Source: Deltaproteobacteria bacterium
GTDB lineage: Bacteria > Bdellovibrionota_C > UBA2361 > OMII01
Direction: 5' to 3'
DNA: 8,074 bases
Assembly (NCBI GenBank): GCA_023262305.1
Contig: JALRCK010000040.1
Location: forward strand, 1 to 8,074
In this document: positions 5,895 to 8,074 of the stretch, piece after piece
Numbering within the stretch: the stretch's first letter is position 1
How the letters are laid out: each line of letters begins with the position of its first letter
Position numbers and translations under genes: made by a program
The notes under the pieces: generated by a model
Database searches by the model: none
The model's input: the letters and a program-made list of their open reading frames with translations, nothing else
Told to the model about the DNA's origin: nothing

Positions 5895-7496
5895 CATTCG
5901 GAAGGTGCCAAACACCCGACCTTCGTGCGGTGAGTCGATATCGGCGAGCGAGAGCGCAAGGGCAAGGGCGGAGCGTGTTTCGGTGGGAGTAATAATCCCG
6001 TCGTCCCAGAGGCGAGCCGTCGCATAGAGCGCAGTGGTCTGCTCCAGGTACTTCGTCTTGATCTCTTCGTGGTACGCCGCAAGCGCGGCTTCATCAATAC
6101 TGTGTCCCCGTCCTTGGGCGCTCTCTCGTTTTACTTGGGTGAGAACACCGGCAGCTTGGTCAGGTCCCATGACGCCGATGCGAGATTGAGGCCACGTCCA
6201 CAGGAATCGCGGCTGGTAGGCACGACCGCACATGGCGTAGTTGCCCGCGCCGTACGAGTTACCAACCACAACGGTATACTTCGGAACTGTGGCGCAGGCC
6301 ACGGCAGTGACAAGTTTAGCGCCATCTTTGGCGATCCCCTTGTGCTCGTATTCCTTGCCCACCATGAAGCCGACGATATTCTGGAAGAACACGAGGGGAA
6401 CTCGACGCTGCTCGCAGAGCTGAATGAAGTGGGCGGCTTTGAGCGAGCTCTCTGAGAAGAGGATTCCATCGTTGGCGATGACTCCGACGGTGTAGCCGTC
6501 GATGCGAGCAAAGCCACAGATGATGGTCTCGCCGTAATTAGCCTTAAACTCATCGAGCTCGCTCTCATCGATAAGTCGCGCGAGGATCTCTCGAATCGGA
6601 AAGTACTGTTTTGGATCGGCAGGGATCAGCCCTGGTATCTCGCTCGCGTTGAAGCGGGGCGGTAGTGGGGCTGATCGACTGAGTCTCTTGGGGGTGATGT
6701 TCGCAAGGGTAGCCACGGAGCGTCGAGCGATGAGGAGAGCTTCGGTATCGTTCTCTGCAAGGTGGTCGGTCACACCACTCACGCGTGAGTGCACATCACC
6801 GCCACCGAGCTCTTCTGCCGTGACCTCCTGGCCTGTCGCTGCCTTGACGAGCGGGGGACCGCCCAGAAAGATCATCCCCTGATTGCGAACGATGATCGCT
6901 TCATCGCTCATAGCGGGCACGTACGCGCCACCAGCAGTGCAGGAGCCCATAACAACGGAGATCTGTGGAACGCCCTGGGCGCTCATGTGTGCCTGGTTAT
7001 AAAAGAGCCGACCAAAGTGCTCTCGGTCAGGGAAGACCTGGTCCTGTAGTGGGAGGAACGCTCCACCAGAATCAACCAGGTAGATGCAAGGAAGCTTGTT
7101 CTGAAGAGCGATCTCCTGTGCTCTCAGGTGCTTCTTCACCGTCATCGGGAAATAGGTGCCACCCTTCACGGTCGCATCGTTTGCGATGACCATGCACGGT
7201 GTTCCGGAAACGATGCCGATGCCGGTGAGGAGTCCCGCTCCCGGACGAACCCCCTCGTAGAGTCCTGCGCCAGCGAGTTGCGCAACCTCGAGAAAAGTTG
7301 TGCCTGGGTCTATCAGGTGCTCAACACGTTGGCGAACAAAGAGCTTGCCCCTATCGCAGTGTTTCTTAAGGGCGGGATCGGTCGGATCCGGACGGGACCG
7401 CTGACGCTCCTGCATGAGCATCATCACATGATTACTGAAGGCTTTGTCATTTCCTTCAAAGAGGGGTGAGTGAGGGGGCTGAGAGCCAATCTGCAT
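5892..7496 (-). CDS. mccB: 3-methylcrotonyl-CoA carboxylase beta subunit (carboxyltransferase)
   Basis: This 534-residue subunit moves the carboxyl group from biotin to 3-methylcrotonyl-CoA, giving 3-methylglutaconyl-CoA, in leucine breakdown in the cytoplasm. It is two crotonase-fold halves. The N-terminal half has [19 protein letters not shown] (112-130), [12 protein letters not shown] (141-152), [13 protein letters not shown] (157-169) and [14 protein letters not shown] (186-199). The C-terminal half has [13 protein letters not shown] (376-388), [20 protein letters not shown] (412-431) and GPDQAAG (444-450). The ending FGTFRM is close to the usual FGVFRM. These motifs fit MCC beta rather than propionyl- or acetyl-CoA carboxylase beta; the related geranyl-CoA carboxylase is not excluded by eye. 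I chose the ATG at 7496 because it gives the usual length of about 535 residues. The in-frame TTG at 7532 is better explained as part of a promoter -35 box. No Shine-Dalgarno precedes the ATG. The other leucine-pathway genes (isovaleryl-CoA dehydrogenase, methylglutaconyl-CoA hydratase, HMG-CoA lyase) are not in this window. Confidence 0.95.
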   Translation of the reverse strand: MQIGSQPPHSPLFEGNDKAFSNHVMMLMQERQRSRPDPTDPALKKHCDRGKLFVRQRVEHLIDPGTTFLEVAQLAGAGLYEGVRPGAGLLTGIGIVSGTPCMVIANDATVKGGTYFPMTVKKHLRAQEIALQNKLPCIYLVDSGGAFLPLQDQVFPDREHFGRLFYNQAHMSAQGVPQISVVMGSCTAGGAYVPAMSDEAIIVRNQGMIFLGGPPLVKAATGQEVTAEELGGGDVHSRVSGVTDHLAENDTEALLIARRSVATLANITPKRLSRSAPLPPRFNASEIPGLIPADPKQYFPIREILARLIDESELDEFKANYGETIICGFARIDGYTVGVIANDGILFSESSLKAAHFIQLCEQRRVPLVFFQNIVGFMVGKEYEHKGIAKDGAKLVTAVACATVPKYTVVVGNSYGAGNYAMCGRAYQPRFLWTWPQSRIGVMGPDQAAGVLTQVKRESAQGRGHSIDEAALAAYHEEIKTKYLEQTTALYATARLWDDGIITPTETRSALALALSLADIDSPHEGRVFGTFRM

Positions 7497-7503
7497 AGTT
7501 AGG

Positions 7504-7532
7504 AGATTAGAGAACGATGTATCGGTCGTCAA
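7504..7532 (-). promoter_or_regulatory. Sigma-70-type promoter of mccBA, implying a leaderless mRNA
   Basis: On the minus strand, TTGACG (7532-7527, 5 of 6 to the -35 consensus) is followed after exactly 17 nt by TAATCT (7509-7504). The mccB ATG (7496) begins 7 nt after the -10 box, where the transcription start normally falls. The transcript would start at or within a base or two of the ATG and carry no ribosome site, matching the absence of a Shine-Dalgarno there. The -10 match is moderate (3 of 6, including the key T1, A2 and T6). Confidence 0.55.
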
Positions 7533-7589
7533 TCGGCTAAATAGCTCAAATCTTTGGTAAAGATTGCCCTCACTTAGGGGTGTTTGGGT

Positions 7590-7618
7590 TCGCCTACAAC
7601 CCTTCTTTCGGGTATAAT
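7590..7618 (+). promoter_or_regulatory. Promoter (perfect -10) of the gene at the right edge
   Basis: TATAAT at 7613-7618 is a perfect -10 box. The -35 is poor: TTCGCC (7589-7594, spacer 18) or TCGCCT (7590-7595, spacer 17). An activator may therefore help. Transcription would start near 7625, leaving a leader of about 60 nt before the GTG at 7688. The site is divergent from the mccB promoter, about 80 bp away. Confidence 0.5.
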
Positions 7619-7629
7619 CGAGAAACTGC

Positions 7630-7660
7630 CCGGCGTTGTATCCTCCCTTAAAAAAGCCGG
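7630..7660 (+). other. Possible leader stem-loop before the right-edge gene
   Basis: CCGGC (7630-7634) can pair with GCCGG (7656-7660) around a 21-nt loop that contains TCCTCC and an A-run. It lies in the predicted 5' leader, just before the ribosome site at 7677-7681. The TCCTCC in the loop (7641-7646) could also pair with that AGGAG. A five-pair stem with a large loop may be chance. Confidence 0.2.
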
Positions 7661-7687
7661 ATTTTGCGATAAAAATAGGAGAATTTT

Positions 7688-8074
7688 GTGAGCGTCAAAG
7701 AGTCTCGCGATGTGCCACCCGTTCGCACGGTTGTCAGACCCCTCGCACCGCAGCTGAGGCGGGGCACGTGTCATGTGATGTTTGCGTTTGAGCTGGGGCT
7801 TTCGATTAACCTCGATAAGGCAGCTCAGATGGTCAAGGAGGGGGTTGAGCGAACGCGCTTCCGTCGTAATCGCAAATCGCCCAAGTATTTCGACTACGAT
7901 CCGCCTCCACTTCGCGTGTCTCAGGGGTGCCAGCAGCTCAATGTAGCCAAGTTCTTCACCAAGCCTCAGGCTGAGCTCACCGTCTTTGACTTCGGCGCGT
8001 GTTCGGTGACCTACGCGATTGATATCGCCGGACCGGTAAGCCACCTGATTGAGTTGAGCGAAGTTCTCTACGAC
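7688..8074 (+). CDS. Uncharacterised conserved protein, N-terminal part (runs off the window)
   Basis: The frame opens with GTG at 7688 and stays open for 129 codons to the last base, so the C-terminus is missing. AGGAG (7677-7681) lies 6 nt before the GTG, and an in-frame TAG at 7676-7678 rules out a longer start. After about 25 variable residues comes [20 protein letters not shown] (about 26-45). A basic stretch follows ([20 protein letters not shown], about 54-73), then PPLRVSQ, and then [20 protein letters not shown] (about 100-119). From memory, this pattern (FELG.SI.L, PPLRV, FDFGA.S) recurs in bacterial proteins annotated only as hypothetical. The FDFG element recalls the N-terminal part of RMD1/DUF155 proteins, but I cannot confirm a relation. 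No signal peptide or membrane segment is visible in the part present. Confidence 0.8.
   Translation, partial: MSVKESRDVPPVRTVVRPLAPQLRRGTCHVMFAFELGLSINLDKAAQMVKEGVERTRFRRNRKSPKYFDYDPPPLRVSQGCQQLNVAKFFTKPQAELTVFDFGACSVTYAIDIAGPVSHLIELSEVLYD

Noticed and set aside
7497..7532. TTG start adding 12 residues to mccB
   Set aside because: The TTG is better explained as the start of TTGACG, a -35 box with a -10 at 17 nt; the ATG at 7496 gives the usual length.
7574..8044. 156-residue open frame on the minus strand
   Set aside because: Antisense to the plus-strand gene at 7688, which has a promoter, a ribosome site and a sensible protein; the antisense product shows no domain.

Overview
The window looks like ordinary chromosomal DNA from a Gram-negative bacterium of moderately high GC. 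Two genes encode predicted lipoproteins (a trypsin-fold protease and a LysM protein), and one operon encodes a 3-methylcrotonyl-CoA carboxylase, an aerobic leucine-degradation enzyme. Secreted trypsin-like lipoproteins of this type are common in Bdellovibrionota and other former Deltaproteobacteria, so such a lineage is plausible. No marker gene here fixes the taxonomy. There is no transposase, integrase, phage gene, CRISPR array, tRNA or rRNA.

Layout. 1-273 has no gene. It holds two copies of a GC-rich double-hairpin repeat and a long stem-loop directly after the protease stop codon. 274-1083 (-) is a trypsin-fold lipoprotein. 1084-1282 is a spacer with a C8 tract, on the coding strand, upstream of the protease. 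1283-2164 (-) is a LysM lipoprotein. 2165-2477 is a divergent intergenic region. 2478-3401 (+) is a BtuF-like binding protein without a signal peptide, followed at 3415-3837 (+) by a small uncharacterised protein. Convergent with this pair, and only 23 bp away, is the carboxylase operon on the minus strand: beta subunit 7496-5892, then alpha subunit 5882-3861. After a divergent promoter region, an uncharacterised gene starts at 7688 (+) and runs off the right edge.

How the genes work together. The two carboxylase genes form a clear unit. The biotin carboxylase/biotin carrier subunit and the carboxyltransferase subunit together carboxylate 3-methylcrotonyl-CoA to 3-methylglutaconyl-CoA. The beta gene appears to be transcribed as a leaderless mRNA, because a good -35/-10 pair places the transcription start at or next to its ATG. 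The two lipoproteins lie in tandem but need not be functionally linked. The binding-protein gene and the small gene after it may be co-transcribed.

I found no convincing new multi-gene system. The items most worth a second look are the double-hairpin repeats, the probable leaderless carboxylase operon, the atypical cytosolic BtuF-like protein and its small neighbour, and the uncharacterised family at the right edge.
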